A stretch of DNA of 64,000 nucleotides from Acidobacteriota bacterium (GCA_016125275.1 WGMB01000003.1:1467896-1531895), one strand, 5' to 3'; counted from the first letter of the stretch, positions 1-9,167 are shown. Notes: a model not told the origin generated them from the letters alone. Numbers and translations: made by a program.

Positions 1-944
1 GTCATCGAGCGATCGGTCCAAAGGTCCGCGTGCGCGCCGCCGTAGGCCATCGCCAGGGAGCCCTTTTCGCCGTACCAGCGGGCCCTCTCGCCGTGGGCGG
101 GCGTCATCCAGAAGACGTTGCAGCGCGACATGTGGCCCTGGTCGGTCTGCATCAGTGCAGATTCGCACCAGAAGGGATTGTTGTAGGCGTTGTCAGTGGT
201 CAGGGGATGCTCTTGGCCCCAGCCGAGGGCGGAGACCTTGGCGATGCGTTCGCGGGTGACGCCGACCAGGAAGCCCAGACAGTGCGTCGGGTAGAGCATG
301 GGCGGCAAGCCCCAGCGCCAACTGTGGGAGCCGTCGGGGTTGTAGTGCCGGGTGGTCTTGTCGGTGAGGATGCGGTTCAGGTCGCCGCGGTCGTGATAGT
401 ACTCGAGCTCGGTGCAATAGAGTTCGCCGAAGCCCTGCTTGCGGTGCAGCTCGCGCGCGTAGATCGAGGCGCCGCGGTAGTAGCTGGTCTCAGCCATCAT
501 GTAGCGCCGCCCGGTGCGCTCCTTGGTCGCCCGGAGGCGCTCGGCGTCTTCCAGCGACATGCAGGCGGGGACTGCCGAGATGACGTGCAGCCCGCGCTCC
601 ATCGCCAGGCAGGCGTGGTCGACGTGGTCCGGCGCGCCGGAGAAGACCGCCACGGCGTCGAGCCGATCGCCGGCCTTGGCCAGCATCTCGTCGTAGGAGG
701 AGAAGGCGTAGTCGCAGCGGTAGGCGTCGCGCAAGGCTTGGCGGCGGTCGGCGCGCAGGTCCGTGACCGCGGCGACCTCGCACTGGGGGTGCTCGTGCCA
801 AAAGAACTGCGTCCCGAAACCGCCTCCCAGCACGCCGATGCGGATCTTCTTGTCCGACGGCGGCGGAGCGGCGCGCCCCGGCTGCAAAGCCGTCAGGGCC
901 AACAGCCCGGCGGAGGCGAGGAACTCGCGGCGATCGGCAGGCAC
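1..944 (-). CDS. Gfo/Idh/MocA family oxidoreductase, Tat-exported (3' end outside window)
   Basis: NAD(P)-dependent sugar-type oxidoreductase of the Gfo/Idh/MocA family; about 314 residues are inside the window and the C-terminus is cut off. The start is GTG at 944: it begins a Tat-like leader (DRREFL followed by a hydrophobic stretch), and an extended -10 TATACT ends 6 bases upstream. The Rossmann motif GVLGGGFG follows the leader, then the usual strand order of the family. The family's catalytic EKP motif is replaced by AVPA in the segment HVISAVPA, so redox activity of the classical type is uncertain; such variants occur among exported members. The substrate cannot be told from sequence. 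It is divergent from the esterase at 1021, which may serve the same carbohydrate pathway (inference). Confidence 0.85.
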   Translation of the reverse strand, partial: MPADRREFLASAGLLALTALQPGRAAPPPSDKKIRIGVLGGGFGTQFFWHEHPQCEVAAVTDLRADRRQALRDAYRCDYAFSSYDEMLAKAGDRLDAVAVFSGAPDHVDHACLAMERGLHVISAVPACMSLEDAERLRATKERTGRRYMMAETSYYRGASIYARELHRKQGFGELYCTELEYYHDRGDLNRILTDKTTRHYNPDGSHSWRWGLPPMLYPTHCLGFLVGVTRERIAKVSALGWGQEHPLTTDNAYNNPFWCESALMQTDQGHMSRCNVFWMTPAHGERARWYGEKGSLAMAYGGAHADLWTDRSM

Positions 945-950
945 GGCGGC

Positions 951-956
951 AGTATA
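951..956 (-). promoter_or_regulatory. -10 element (TATACT, extended TGA) 6 nt before GTG start
   Basis: Reading the minus strand, TGATATACT is an extended -10 (TGN-TATACT) followed by six bases and the GTG at 944. The spacing places the transcript start at or next to the start codon, so a leaderless mRNA is likely. No -35 matching TTGACA is visible at 17 bases. Confidence 0.45.
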
Positions 957-1020
957 TCAGCCCCCCAAAAGCCCCTGACGCCGCCGCTTCCGGTGCAGTA
1001 GCATGGGGCGAGCCTGACCT

Positions 1021-1950
1021 ATGAAACTCATGCGCCGGCGGCTTGCCGCACTCCTCTTCGCCCTCCCCGCCCTGCCGGCATTGCCCGCACAGGCGCAGAA
1101 ACCGACTCTGGAGTTCCAGATCGTCTGGGTCAATCCGCCCGCCGAGCCGGTGGAGCGCGTCACGCACCACACCATGGCCAGCGCGTCGATGGGCCATGAC
1201 GTGGGCTACAACGTCTACCTGCCCAAGGCCTACGAGGCCGAACCGCAGCGGCGCTTTCCGGTGGTCTACTGGCTGCACGGCGCCGGCGGCAACGAGTCGT
1301 CGTCGCTGAAGATCGCCAAGGAGTACGACCGGGCCATCGAGCAAGGCGTGTTGCCGCCGGTAATCGTGGTGTTCCCCAACGGCGGACGCCGTTCGGACTA
1401 CCGCGACTGGCCGGCGCAGAACGTGATGCCGGAGACGATGATCATCCGCGAGCTGATTCCGCTGATCGACCGCGAATACCGCACGATCGCCAGCCGGGAG
1501 GGACGCGGCGCCGAGGGCATGTCGATGGGCGGCAACGGCTCGCTCAAGCTCGCCTTCAAGTACCCGGAGATGTTCATCAGCGTGGTCGCCTATGCGGGCT
1601 CCTACCGGCCGCTGCCGACGCACGGCTACCTCTACCCCACCATCGGCGCCGAGCAGAAGGCATGGATCGAGAAGATCGCGCAATGGTACGCGCCGGATGA
1701 CGACGTCTTTCGGCTCTCGGCGGCCAACCTGGAGCGGCTGGAGGGGATGAAGATTCGGGTCGTCTCCGGCTCGGAGGATGTTGCGCTTCCGGACGGCGAG
1801 GAGTTGCACGCGTATCTGCAGCGCCTGGCGATTCCGCACGAGTACGAGATGCTGCTGGGCGTGCCGCACAACCAGAACATGTACTACGAGCGCGCCGGCT
1901 TCCACGGCTTCGAGCACCACGCGCGGGCGTTCCGAGGCGTCCAGCCCTAA
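1021..1950 (+). CDS. Secreted alpha/beta-hydrolase esterase
   Basis: 309 aa putative esterase of the esterase D / feruloyl-esterase-like group. It starts with a clear signal peptide (two Arg, hydrophobic core, cleavage after AQA near residue 25). The nucleophile elbow is G-M-S-M-G (in EGMSMGGNGS), the oxyanion region is WLHGAGG, and a C-terminal His in VPHNQ would complete the triad. The protein should act in the periplasm or outside the cell on carbohydrate or phenolic esters; the precise ester is not visible. It has its own short upstream region with TAGCAT at 999-1004, and is followed by a strong hairpin terminator at 1976-2019. Confidence 0.85.
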   Translation: MKLMRRRLAALLFALPALPALPAQAQKPTLEFQIVWVNPPAEPVERVTHHTMASASMGHDVGYNVYLPKAYEAEPQRRFPVVYWLHGAGGNESSSLKIAKEYDRAIEQGVLPPVIVVFPNGGRRSDYRDWPAQNVMPETMIIRELIPLIDREYRTIASREGRGAEGMSMGGNGSLKLAFKYPEMFISVVAYAGSYRPLPTHGYLYPTIGAEQKAWIEKIAQWYAPDDDVFRLSAANLERLEGMKIRVVSGSEDVALPDGEELHAYLQRLAIPHEYEMLLGVPHNQNMYYERAGFHGFEHHARAFRGVQP

Positions 1951-1975
1951 GAGCCGCTGTCGGACGGGAAGCAGA

Positions 1976-2019
1976 AGGGGCGGAACGCCGAACCACGGCG
2001 CTCCGCCCCTTTGCTTTTT
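1976..2019 (+). terminator. Rho-independent terminator between convergent genes
   Basis: A 15-base inverted repeat (1976-1990 with 1996-2010, one mismatch, five-base loop) starting AGGGGCGGA is followed by TTTGCTTTTT on the plus strand. It terminates the esterase. The opposite side is less T-rich, so use by the converging receptor gene (ending at 2034) is possible but weaker. Confidence 0.8.
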
Positions 2020-2033
2020 CGAAGCCGCTCCGG

Positions 2034-5000
2034 TCAGAACAGGTACTTGAGACCGAACTGAATGCGGCGCGGTTCGTCGGCTTGGTTGATGGTGCCGGTG
2101 GAGGCCGAGAGCATCCCGCCGTTGGGCTGCCCGAAGCGCGGTGTGTTGGTGAAGTTGAAGGCCTCGAAGCGGAGCTGCACCGTGTGGCCTTCCCAAGGCA
2201 TGCGGAAGCGCTTGCCGAGCATGAAGTCGAAGCTCTTGGCCCCGGGACCGTTGAGCACGTTGCGCGCGGTGGTGCCGTAGACGCCGGGGGCGCTGATCAC
2301 GAAGGCGGACTGGTCGAACCAGTTGTTGATGGTCGGGTTGTCGAGCTTGCCATCGGCGATGCGGTCGCCGCGGTTGGTGGTACCGGTGTTCTGCGGGTCG
2401 CCCGGGAAGGTCACCTCGAAGGGGAACCCGGTGCGCAGGCTCAGGATTCCGCCCACCTGCCAGCCGCCCAGGATGGCGTCGGCGGCGCTGTTCCAGCTCG
2501 ACCCGAAGGTGCGTCCGCGGCCGAACGGCAGCTCCCAGGTGACGCTGGTGGTGAAGTTGTGCCGCATGTTGATGTTGGCCGTGGCTCGCTCGGCGGACCG
2601 GTCGTAGACGTTGGCGACGTTCGACAGGCCCGTGTCGAGGAACTGCGTGTTGTTGTCGATGTTGTGCGACCAGGTGTAGGAGGTCAGGAAGGTGAAGCCC
2701 TTGGTGAAGCGCTTCTCGAGCCGGGTGACCAGGGCGTTGTAGTTGGCGACGGCGCCCGGCTCGAAGACCGTGACGGCGCTGCGGTCAGGCCGCAGGCGGC
2801 GGGTTCTGGCGGGGACGCTGGGGTCCGGGCCGGGGTTGTTGACGTCGAGGCGGTACATCAGGTGGCTGGTGCTCGAGCCCTGGTAGCCGACGCTCCAGAC
2901 CATGTCGGCCGGAAGCTCGCGCTGGATGTCAAAGAACCACTGCCCGGCGTACTGGTTGGGAATTTTGGGATAGAACGACGTGGCGCCGGTGTTGGGCAAC
3001 GGCTCAGCGGCCGGCAAGGTGACGGGCAGGAAGCCGTCCTTGACCAGGGTGACCGGAGTGATGTTGTCGAACGTCGGGGTGGCGATCTCGGTGAAGTCCG
3101 GCGTCTGGCGCGCCCAGGCCGTCCCCTCGGTCACGATGTCGGCCTCGCCGTAGAAGATGCCGCCGCTGGCGCGGATGACCGTCTTGCTGTTCAGGCGGTA
3201 GGCGAGCCCCACGCGGGGCGCAAAGTTGTTCTTGTCCTGCTGGCAGCCGCAGTCGTGCTTGCTGGTTGGACGAATCCAGTGCTCCTGGTCGCCGGGCGCC
3301 AGGCCGTTGAAGACTGTGAGGTAGTTGCTGACGCCGGTGCGCCCCGGGGTTTGCCCGTGCGGGTAGAAGCCGCGGTGAAACAGCTCCCAGCGCAGGCCGA
3401 GCGTGAGGGTCAGCTTCTGGGAGACCTTCCAGTCGTCCTGGATGTAGGTCCCGTAGTAAGGGATCACGGCGTTCTCGCCGGCCGGGTTGCCGACCTGGGT
3501 GTTGCTGACCATGCCGAGCAGCATGTCCGCCAAGCCGTTGCCCGTCTGCGCGCGGCTGGAGGCCACGTTGGGCATCTCGGCGGTGAAGACCTTGTTGAAG
3601 GTGAACTGCCCGCGCCGGAAGCGCATCGCCTCGCGGTAGATGTTCAGCCGGCGGGTGTCGAAGCCCATCTTCAGGCTGTGTTTGCCCTTCTGCCACAGCA
3701 GATTGTCCACGAACTGCACGTTGTCCATGTTGTTGATGTTGGGCCAGCAGCAGGGCGTGCCGAGATTGTTGTAGCCGTTGATGTTGAAGTGGCTGAAGCC
3801 TTGGTTGAGGCCGTCGCCGAAGCTGTCGCCGGGCGAGTTCTTGATGCCGAGCTGCTCGTTGAGGGGCTCTTGGATGAGGGTGTCGAAGCGCGAGGGGAAG
3901 TGCGTGAACCCGAACCGCATCTCATTGTGCATAGTGGGCGTAAAGGTGTGCGCCCAGTTGAAGGCCAGGTTGTCGGCGTTGAGGTCCACGGTTTGGCCGC
4001 CCTCGCCACCGGCCTCTACGGGCAGCGGCCCGTTGTTGACCCGGAACTGGCGGCGGACGCTCATGCGCCCGAAGATCCGGTCGCGGTCGGAGAAGTTGTG
4101 GTCGATCCGGAAGTCGTACTGGTTGGTGTCGTCCGAATCCGACGGCGCGCGGAAGTAGTTATTGAAGCCGAACTCCAGCCCTTGCACGTTGGAGGAGGGG
4201 AACCGGCTGAGCAAGGGGGAGCTCACGGGGTCCCAGCGAGAGCCCGGGATGGTGTTGTTCGGGAAGGGGTCGCGGATGGCTGCCGCGCCGGTTCCCACGG
4301 TCGTCAGCGGATCGTAGATTTGGTTGAGGTTGACGCGCTCGTTGGAGAAGTCGCCGTTGCGGGCGGCGGCGCTGGGCACCGTGGCCAGAAACGTCTTGCC
4401 CAGGCGAATCCGCGTGCCCTGGTAGCTGAAGAAGCCGAACGTGCGGTTCTTGATGAGCGCGCCGCCGATGGTGCCGCCGAACTGGTTCTGCCGCAGCGTG
4501 GGCTTGACGGACCCGGAACGGTTGGCGAAGAAGTTGGTGGCGTCGAGCTTCTCGTTGCGGATGAACTCGAACAGCGTGCCGTGCAACTGATTCGTGCCGG
4601 ACTTGATCGACACCAGCACCTTTGGTCCCATGCGGAAGCCGTATTCGGCGGAGAAGTTGTTGGTGACGACCTTGAACTCGCCCACGGCGTCGACCGACGG
4701 CTTGGAGGCCTGAGCCTCGAAGCCGAGCGGGCCGCCGCCGGCGCGGGCGCCGTTGTCGACGCCGTCGATCATCACGTTGTTCTGGTAGCCGCGCATGCCC
4801 ATACCCACGTAGCCGGCCTCTTCACGGCCGGGACGGGTGCCGGCGCCGACCGTCGCGCCGGGCAGAATGCCGACCGAGAGCTGCGCCAGCTCCAGGTAGT
4901 TGCGCTTGTTGAGCGGCATCTCCACGATGCGCTTGTTGTCGATGACTTGGCCCATGGTGGCCTGCTCGGATTCGAGCAGTGCCGCCGCCGCGGAGACCTC

Positions 5001-5345
5001 CACCACTTCGGTGACCGCGCCGACCGACAGCTTGAAGTCGATGCGGGCGATCTGCTGGACGTCGAGCTTGAGGCCCTCACGCGTGGCGCCGGCGAAGCCC
5101 TCGGCCGAGGCGCTGATCTTGTACGTTCCGGGATTGAGGAGCGGCACGGCGTAGAAACCGCGCTCGTTGGTCTGGGCGGCGCTCTCGACGCCGGTGTCCA
5201 CGTTCGTCACGACCACGCGGACGGCGGGGATCACACCTCCGCTCTCGTCGGTCACCACCCCTTGAATGCCGGAATTCTGGGCCCACAGCCCCAGCGGCAC
5301 GAGCAGAACCCCGAGGGCCCGCCACAGGCCGAGCGTCGATCTCAT
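2034..5345 (-). CDS. TonB-dependent-receptor-like outer membrane protein 1 (carboxypeptidase-regulatory domain)
   Basis: 1103 aa outer-membrane beta-barrel protein of the large acidobacterial family with an N-terminal carboxypeptidase-regulatory-like domain (about residues 25-105, starting NSGIQGVVTDESGG and containing NPGTYKI). A plug-like domain follows (VIDNKRIVEMPLNKRNY, later VMIDGVDNGAR), then a barrel of some 800 residues ending in aromatic LKYLF, as expected for BAM recognition. The ATG at 5345 was chosen because it gives a signal peptide (MRSTLGLW... cleaved near LWAQ) and has GGGGGT about 9 bases upstream. It probably imports or binds a complex nutrient. No SusD partner, TonB or ExbBD gene is nearby. 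It is a tandem paralog of the next protein, with long identical stretches and the same length. Confidence 0.9.
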   Translation of the reverse strand: MRSTLGLWRALGVLLVPLGLWAQNSGIQGVVTDESGGVIPAVRVVVTNVDTGVESAAQTNERGFYAVPLLNPGTYKISASAEGFAGATREGLKLDVQQIARIDFKLSVGAVTEVVEVSAAAALLESEQATMGQVIDNKRIVEMPLNKRNYLELAQLSVGILPGATVGAGTRPGREEAGYVGMGMRGYQNNVMIDGVDNGARAGGGPLGFEAQASKPSVDAVGEFKVVTNNFSAEYGFRMGPKVLVSIKSGTNQLHGTLFEFIRNEKLDATNFFANRSGSVKPTLRQNQFGGTIGGALIKNRTFGFFSYQGTRIRLGKTFLATVPSAAARNGDFSNERVNLNQIYDPLTTVGTGAAAIRDPFPNNTIPGSRWDPVSSPLLSRFPSSNVQGLEFGFNNYFRAPSDSDDTNQYDFRIDHNFSDRDRIFGRMSVRRQFRVNNGPLPVEAGGEGGQTVDLNADNLAFNWAHTFTPTMHNEMRFGFTHFPSRFDTLIQEPLNEQLGIKNSPGDSFGDGLNQGFSHFNINGYNNLGTPCCWPNINNMDNVQFVDNLLWQKGKHSLKMGFDTRRLNIYREAMRFRRGQFTFNKVFTAEMPNVASSRAQTGNGLADMLLGMVSNTQVGNPAGENAVIPYYGTYIQDDWKVSQKLTLTLGLRWELFHRGFYPHGQTPGRTGVSNYLTVFNGLAPGDQEHWIRPTSKHDCGCQQDKNNFAPRVGLAYRLNSKTVIRASGGIFYGEADIVTEGTAWARQTPDFTEIATPTFDNITPVTLVKDGFLPVTLPAAEPLPNTGATSFYPKIPNQYAGQWFFDIQRELPADMVWSVGYQGSSTSHLMYRLDVNNPGPDPSVPARTRRLRPDRSAVTVFEPGAVANYNALVTRLEKRFTKGFTFLTSYTWSHNIDNNTQFLDTGLSNVANVYDRSAERATANINMRHNFTTSVTWELPFGRGRTFGSSWNSAADAILGGWQVGGILSLRTGFPFEVTFPGDPQNTGTTNRGDRIADGKLDNPTINNWFDQSAFVISAPGVYGTTARNVLNGPGAKSFDFMLGKRFRMPWEGHTVQLRFEAFNFTNTPRFGQPNGGMLSASTGTINQADEPRRIQFGLKYLF

Positions 5346-5404
5346 CAGTTGATACCCCCTATTGCGGCTCGCAGGCGCGAAAGAACGCCCCTGAATCGAC
5401 GCCG

Positions 5405-5433
5405 ATAGGACCACCTGAGTTTACAGGTGTCAA
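5405..5433 (-). promoter_or_regulatory. Promoter of receptor 1 with embedded palindrome
   Basis: On the minus strand: -35 TTGACA (5428-5433), 17-base spacer, -10 TCCTAT (5405-5410). The spacer holds the perfect inverted repeat CACCTG-N6-CAGGTG (5412-5429), which overlaps the -35 and is well placed for a repressor or activator. The transcript would carry a leader of about 50 bases. The -10 is a weak match. Confidence 0.5.
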
Positions 5434-5661
5434 GCAAGCCACAGAGCGTTCAACCCACGAAACCGGCGAGAATGCGGAGCATCCCACTATATTGCTGTTT
5501 TTGAGTGAGTTATACGTGGCCGTGGAGAAAGCTACGCCTGGCCGCTGCGTTCGCTGGAACCGTCCAAAGTTTTCCACAGTGAAACTGCGAGCGCCCGGGC
5601 GAGCGTGGCGAATCAAAGGGGACGAGACATGCCGATCGGACGGGGGACCAAGCCTACGCGG

Positions 5662-5702
5662 CAAAAAAAGACGGCGGAGTGCGCCGGTCGTCGCGCTCCG
5701 CC
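5662..5702 (-). terminator. Rho-independent terminator after receptor 2
   Basis: Inverted repeat GGCGGAGTGCG (5673-5683) with CGCGCTCCGCC (5692-5702), 10 of 11 pairs, eight-base loop. On the minus strand it is followed within two bases by a run of seven T (5663-5669). It lies about 40 bases after the stop of receptor 2 and insulates receptor 1 from it. Confidence 0.85.
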
Positions 5703-5740
5703 AGGGGGTATTGCAGAAACGTCTCGTCTTGCAGAAACGG

Positions 5741-8700
5741 CTAGAAAATGTACTTCAAGCCGAACTGGATCCGGCGGGGCTCGTCGGCCCGGTTGATGGT
5801 GCCGGTGGAGGCCACCAGCATGCCGCCGTTGGGCAATCCGAAGACCGGCGTGTTGGTCATGTTGAACGCCTCGAAGCGGAGCTGCACGTGGTGCCCTTCC
5901 CAAGGCATGTTGAAGCGCTTGCCCAGCATGAGGTCGTAGCTCTTGCCGCCGGGACCGACGAGCACGTTGCGTCCGTTGTTGCCGTAGACGCCGGGCGCGC
6001 TGATGACGAAGGCCGATTGGTCGAACCAGTTGTCGATGGTCGGGTTGTCGAGCTTGCCGCTGGCGATGCGGTTGCCGCGGTTGGTGGTGCCGGTGTTCTG
6101 GGGATCGCCGGGGAAGGTCACCTCGTACGGCAGGCCCGCCCGCAGCGTGAGGATGCCGCCGACCTGCCAACCGCCCAGGACCGCGTCCGTGACGCCGTTC
6201 CAGCCCGCGCCGAAGCTGCGGCCCTTGCCGAAGGGAAGCTCCCAGGTGAAGCTGGTGGTGAAGTTCTGGCGGATGTCCAGGTTGGCCGACGAGCGCTCGG
6301 CGTTGCGGTTGTAGACGTTGGCGACGTTCGAGAAACCCGAGTCGAGCGGCTGTGTATTGTTGTCGATGTTGTGCGACCAGGTGTAGGAGGTCAGGAAGGT
6401 GAGTCCCTTGCTGAACCGCTTCTCCAGGCGCGTCACGAAGGCGTTGTAGTTGGCGATGGCGCCGGGCTCGTTGATATTGACCGCCGTGCGCTCGGGACGC
6501 AGCCGCCGGCGGGCCGCCGGAATCGAGGGGTCGGGGCCGGGGTTGTTCACGTCGAGCGAGTAGAGGATGTTGCTGGTCGACGAGCCCTGGTAGCCGATGA
6601 CCCACACCATGTCGCCGGCCAGCTCGCGCTGGACGTCGAAGAACCACTGCGCCGAGTGCTGGGTGGGCTGCCGGCGATACGAAGCCGTCGCGCCGGTGTT
6701 GGGTAGCGGCTCGGCGGCCGGCAGCGTGACCGGCAGGAAGCCGTCCTTGACCAGCGTGACGGGCGTGATGTTGTCGAGCGACGGCGTCGCGATCTCGGTG
6801 AAGTCCGGCGTCTGGCGAGACCAGACCGTGCCCATCGTCACGCTGTCGGGCTCGCCGTAGAAGACGCCGGCGCTGGCCCGGATGACGGTCTTGTTGTCGA
6901 GCTTGTAGGCCAAGCCCAGCCGCGGAGCGAAGTTGTTGAGGTCCTGGTCGCAACCGCAGTCGTGGGCGCTGGTGGGACGCGCGAAGTACTCGTCCTGCCC
7001 CGCCTGCAGCCCGTTGAACACCGTGATGTAGTTGCTCACGCCGGTTCGACCGGGCACGGTGCCGTGGGGATAGAAGCCGCGGTGGAAGAGCTCCCAGCGC
7101 AGGCCCAGCGTGACGGTGAGCTTGGAGGTGGCGCGCCAGTCGTCCTGAATGTAGGTCCCGTAGTAGGGCACCACGGCGTTTTCGCCGGCCGGATTGCCGA
7201 CCTGGGTCGACTGCACGTAGCCCAGCAGCATGTCCGCCAAGCCGTTGCCGGTGGCGTTGCGGCTGGCGGCGACGTTGGGCTTTTCGGAGGTGAAGACCTT
7301 CGTGAAGGCGAACTGGCCGCGGCGGAAGCGCATGGCTTCGCGGTAGATATTGAGCCGCCGCGTGTCGAAGCCCATCTTGATGCTGTGGTTGCCGCGCTGC
7401 CACATCAGGTTGTCGCTGAAGTGGACGTTGTCCATGTTGTTGATGTTCGGCCAGCAGCAGGGCGTGCCCAGGTTGTTGTAGCCGGTGATGTTGAAGAAGC
7501 TGAAGCCCTGGTTCAAGCCGTCGTCGAAGGAGTCGCCGGGCGAGTTCTTGATGCCGTACTTGGCGTTGAGGGGCTCCTGGATGAGGGTGTCGAAGCGCGA
7601 GGGGAAGTGCGTGAAGCCGAAGCGCGTCTCGTTGTGCACGGTGGGCGTGAACGAGTGCGTCCAGGTGAAGCCGAGGTTGTTGCCGTCCAGGTCGACGGTC
7701 TCGCCGCCCTCGCCGCCGGCGCTGACGGGCAAGGGGCTCTCGGTGACGCGGAACTGGCGCCGCAGGCTCATGCGGAAGAACACTCGGTCGCGGTCGGAGA
7801 AGTTGTGGTCCACACGGAAGTCGTACAGGTCGGTGTCGTCAGAGTTCGACGGCGACCGGAAGTAGTTGTTGAAGCCGAACTCGAGGCCCTGGATGTTGCT
7901 CTGCGGGTAGAGAGCCATCAGGGGGGCGCTGACGGGGTCGAAGCGAGAGCTCGGAATCACGTCATTGGCGAAGCGCTGGCGGGTCGCCGCCGCGCCGGTT
8001 CCCACCGTCGTCAGGGGATCGAAGATCATGTTCGAGTTGAGCCGCTCGTTGGCGAAGTCGCCGGCGCGAGCCGCCGCGCTCGGCACGGTGGCCAGCAGGC
8101 TGCTGCCGATGCGGATGCGGGTCCCCTGGTAGCTGAAGAATCCGAAGGTCTTGTTCTTGATGATCGGGCCGCCGAAGGTCCCGCCGAACTGGTTTTGCCG
8201 CAGCGTCGGCTTGGCGGAGCCGGAGCGGTTGGCGAAGAAGTTGGTGGCGTCGAGCTTGTCGTTGCGGATGAACTCGAAGGCGGTGCCGTGCAACTGGTTG
8301 GTGCCCGACTTGATCGAGACCAACACCTTGGGGCCCATGCGGTAGCCGTACTCGGCCGAGAAGTTGTTGGTGACGACCTTGAACTCGCCGACGGCGTCCA
8401 CCGACGGCTTGGTCGCTTGCGCCTCGAAGCCGAGCGGGCCGCCGCCGGAACGTGAGCTGTTGTCGACGCCGTCGATGAGCACCTCGTTCTGGTAGCCGCG
8501 CATGCCCATGCCCACGTAGCCGGCCTCGTTCTGGCCGGGCCGGGTGCCTGCGCCGACGTTGTTGCCCGGCAGGATGCCGACCGATAGCCGCGCCAGCTCC
8601 AGGTAGTTCCGTTTGTTCAGCGGCATCTCCACGATGCGCTTGTTGTCGATGACCTGGCCCATGGTGGCCTGTTCGGATTCCAGCAGCGCCGCCGCCGCCG

Positions 8701-9052
8701 AAACCTCCACGGTCTCGGCCACAGTGCCGATGGACAGCGTGAAGTCGACGCGCGCGATCTGCTGAACGTCGAGCTTCAGGTTCTCGCGCACGGCCGGCGC
8801 GAAGCCTTCGCCCAGGGCCTGGACCTGATAAGTCCCCGGGTTCAGGAACGGAATCGAGTAGAAGCCGACGTCGTTGGTCTGCGCCGTGTATTTGACGCCC
8901 GTGTTGGTGTTCGTCACCGTGAGCTCCACGGCGGGAATCACCGCGTCCGTGGAATCCTTGACGACGCCCTGAATGCCCGAGTTTTGGGCTTGGATCGCTG
9001 TTGCAGCCAGGAACAGCAGAGCCAGGCTCCGAAGAGCCGAAAGTCGTTGCAT
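5741..9052 (-). CDS. TonB-dependent-receptor-like outer membrane protein 2 (carboxypeptidase-regulatory domain)
   Basis: 1103 aa, same architecture as the protein encoded just downstream: signal peptide (MQRLSALRSL..., cleaved near IQAQ), carboxypeptidase-regulatory-like domain starting NSGIQGVVKDSTD, plug-like domain with an identical block around VIDNKRIVEMPLNKRNY, and a long barrel ending LKYIF. The ATG at 9052 is preceded by AGGGGT and matches the start of the paralog. Extended identity (for example DVQQIAR and AALLESEQATMGQ) indicates a recent tandem duplication; differences concentrate in the early domain and in scattered loops. Presumed function is outer-membrane nutrient binding or uptake, with the divergent regulator at 9357 as a plausible controller (inference). 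Confidence 0.9.
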   Translation of the reverse strand: MQRLSALRSLALLFLAATAIQAQNSGIQGVVKDSTDAVIPAVELTVTNTNTGVKYTAQTNDVGFYSIPFLNPGTYQVQALGEGFAPAVRENLKLDVQQIARVDFTLSIGTVAETVEVSAAAALLESEQATMGQVIDNKRIVEMPLNKRNYLELARLSVGILPGNNVGAGTRPGQNEAGYVGMGMRGYQNEVLIDGVDNSSRSGGGPLGFEAQATKPSVDAVGEFKVVTNNFSAEYGYRMGPKVLVSIKSGTNQLHGTAFEFIRNDKLDATNFFANRSGSAKPTLRQNQFGGTFGGPIIKNKTFGFFSYQGTRIRIGSSLLATVPSAAARAGDFANERLNSNMIFDPLTTVGTGAAATRQRFANDVIPSSRFDPVSAPLMALYPQSNIQGLEFGFNNYFRSPSNSDDTDLYDFRVDHNFSDRDRVFFRMSLRRQFRVTESPLPVSAGGEGGETVDLDGNNLGFTWTHSFTPTVHNETRFGFTHFPSRFDTLIQEPLNAKYGIKNSPGDSFDDGLNQGFSFFNITGYNNLGTPCCWPNINNMDNVHFSDNLMWQRGNHSIKMGFDTRRLNIYREAMRFRRGQFAFTKVFTSEKPNVAASRNATGNGLADMLLGYVQSTQVGNPAGENAVVPYYGTYIQDDWRATSKLTVTLGLRWELFHRGFYPHGTVPGRTGVSNYITVFNGLQAGQDEYFARPTSAHDCGCDQDLNNFAPRLGLAYKLDNKTVIRASAGVFYGEPDSVTMGTVWSRQTPDFTEIATPSLDNITPVTLVKDGFLPVTLPAAEPLPNTGATASYRRQPTQHSAQWFFDVQRELAGDMVWVIGYQGSSTSNILYSLDVNNPGPDPSIPAARRRLRPERTAVNINEPGAIANYNAFVTRLEKRFSKGLTFLTSYTWSHNIDNNTQPLDSGFSNVANVYNRNAERSSANLDIRQNFTTSFTWELPFGKGRSFGAGWNGVTDAVLGGWQVGGILTLRAGLPYEVTFPGDPQNTGTTNRGNRIASGKLDNPTIDNWFDQSAFVISAPGVYGNNGRNVLVGPGGKSYDLMLGKRFNMPWEGHHVQLRFEAFNMTNTPVFGLPNGGMLVASTGTINRADEPRRIQFGLKYIF

Positions 9053-9138
9053 GCGTGTACCCCTGTGAAACGCCGAGCCCGGCGCGCCGCTCGGCACGGG
9101 GGCCCCCAAGAGATCCGCTCGTTGGACGGACCGGGCAC

Positions 9139-9167
9139 ATCTCATCAGCGGCTCGGGAACCCGTCAA
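9139..9167 (-). promoter_or_regulatory. Candidate promoter of receptor 2
   Basis: Minus strand: TTGACG (9162-9167), 17-base spacer, TGAGAT (9139-9144). The -35 is good and the -10 poor, but the TTGAC-17-T...AT layout resembles the candidate promoters at 5405 and 15578. Confidence 0.3.

Larger units (their letters stand above)
5346..5740. other. 395-base intergenic region between the two receptors
   Basis: Contains the promoter and palindrome of receptor 1 (5405-5433), a relatively A/T-rich stretch around 5490-5520 which may act as an UP-like element or second promoter, and the terminator of receptor 2 (5662-5702). I see no convincing coding sequence in it. Confidence 0.6.

Noticed and set aside
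2082-5408. An uninterrupted 1100-codon reading frame on the plus strand, antisense to receptor 1 (and a similar one at 6962-8455 over receptor 2)
   Set aside because: Composition is a Val/Ala/Gly/Glu/Arg mixture with no fold, signal or domain; it is the antisense image of G/C-biased codons, while the minus strand encodes a clear outer-membrane protein.
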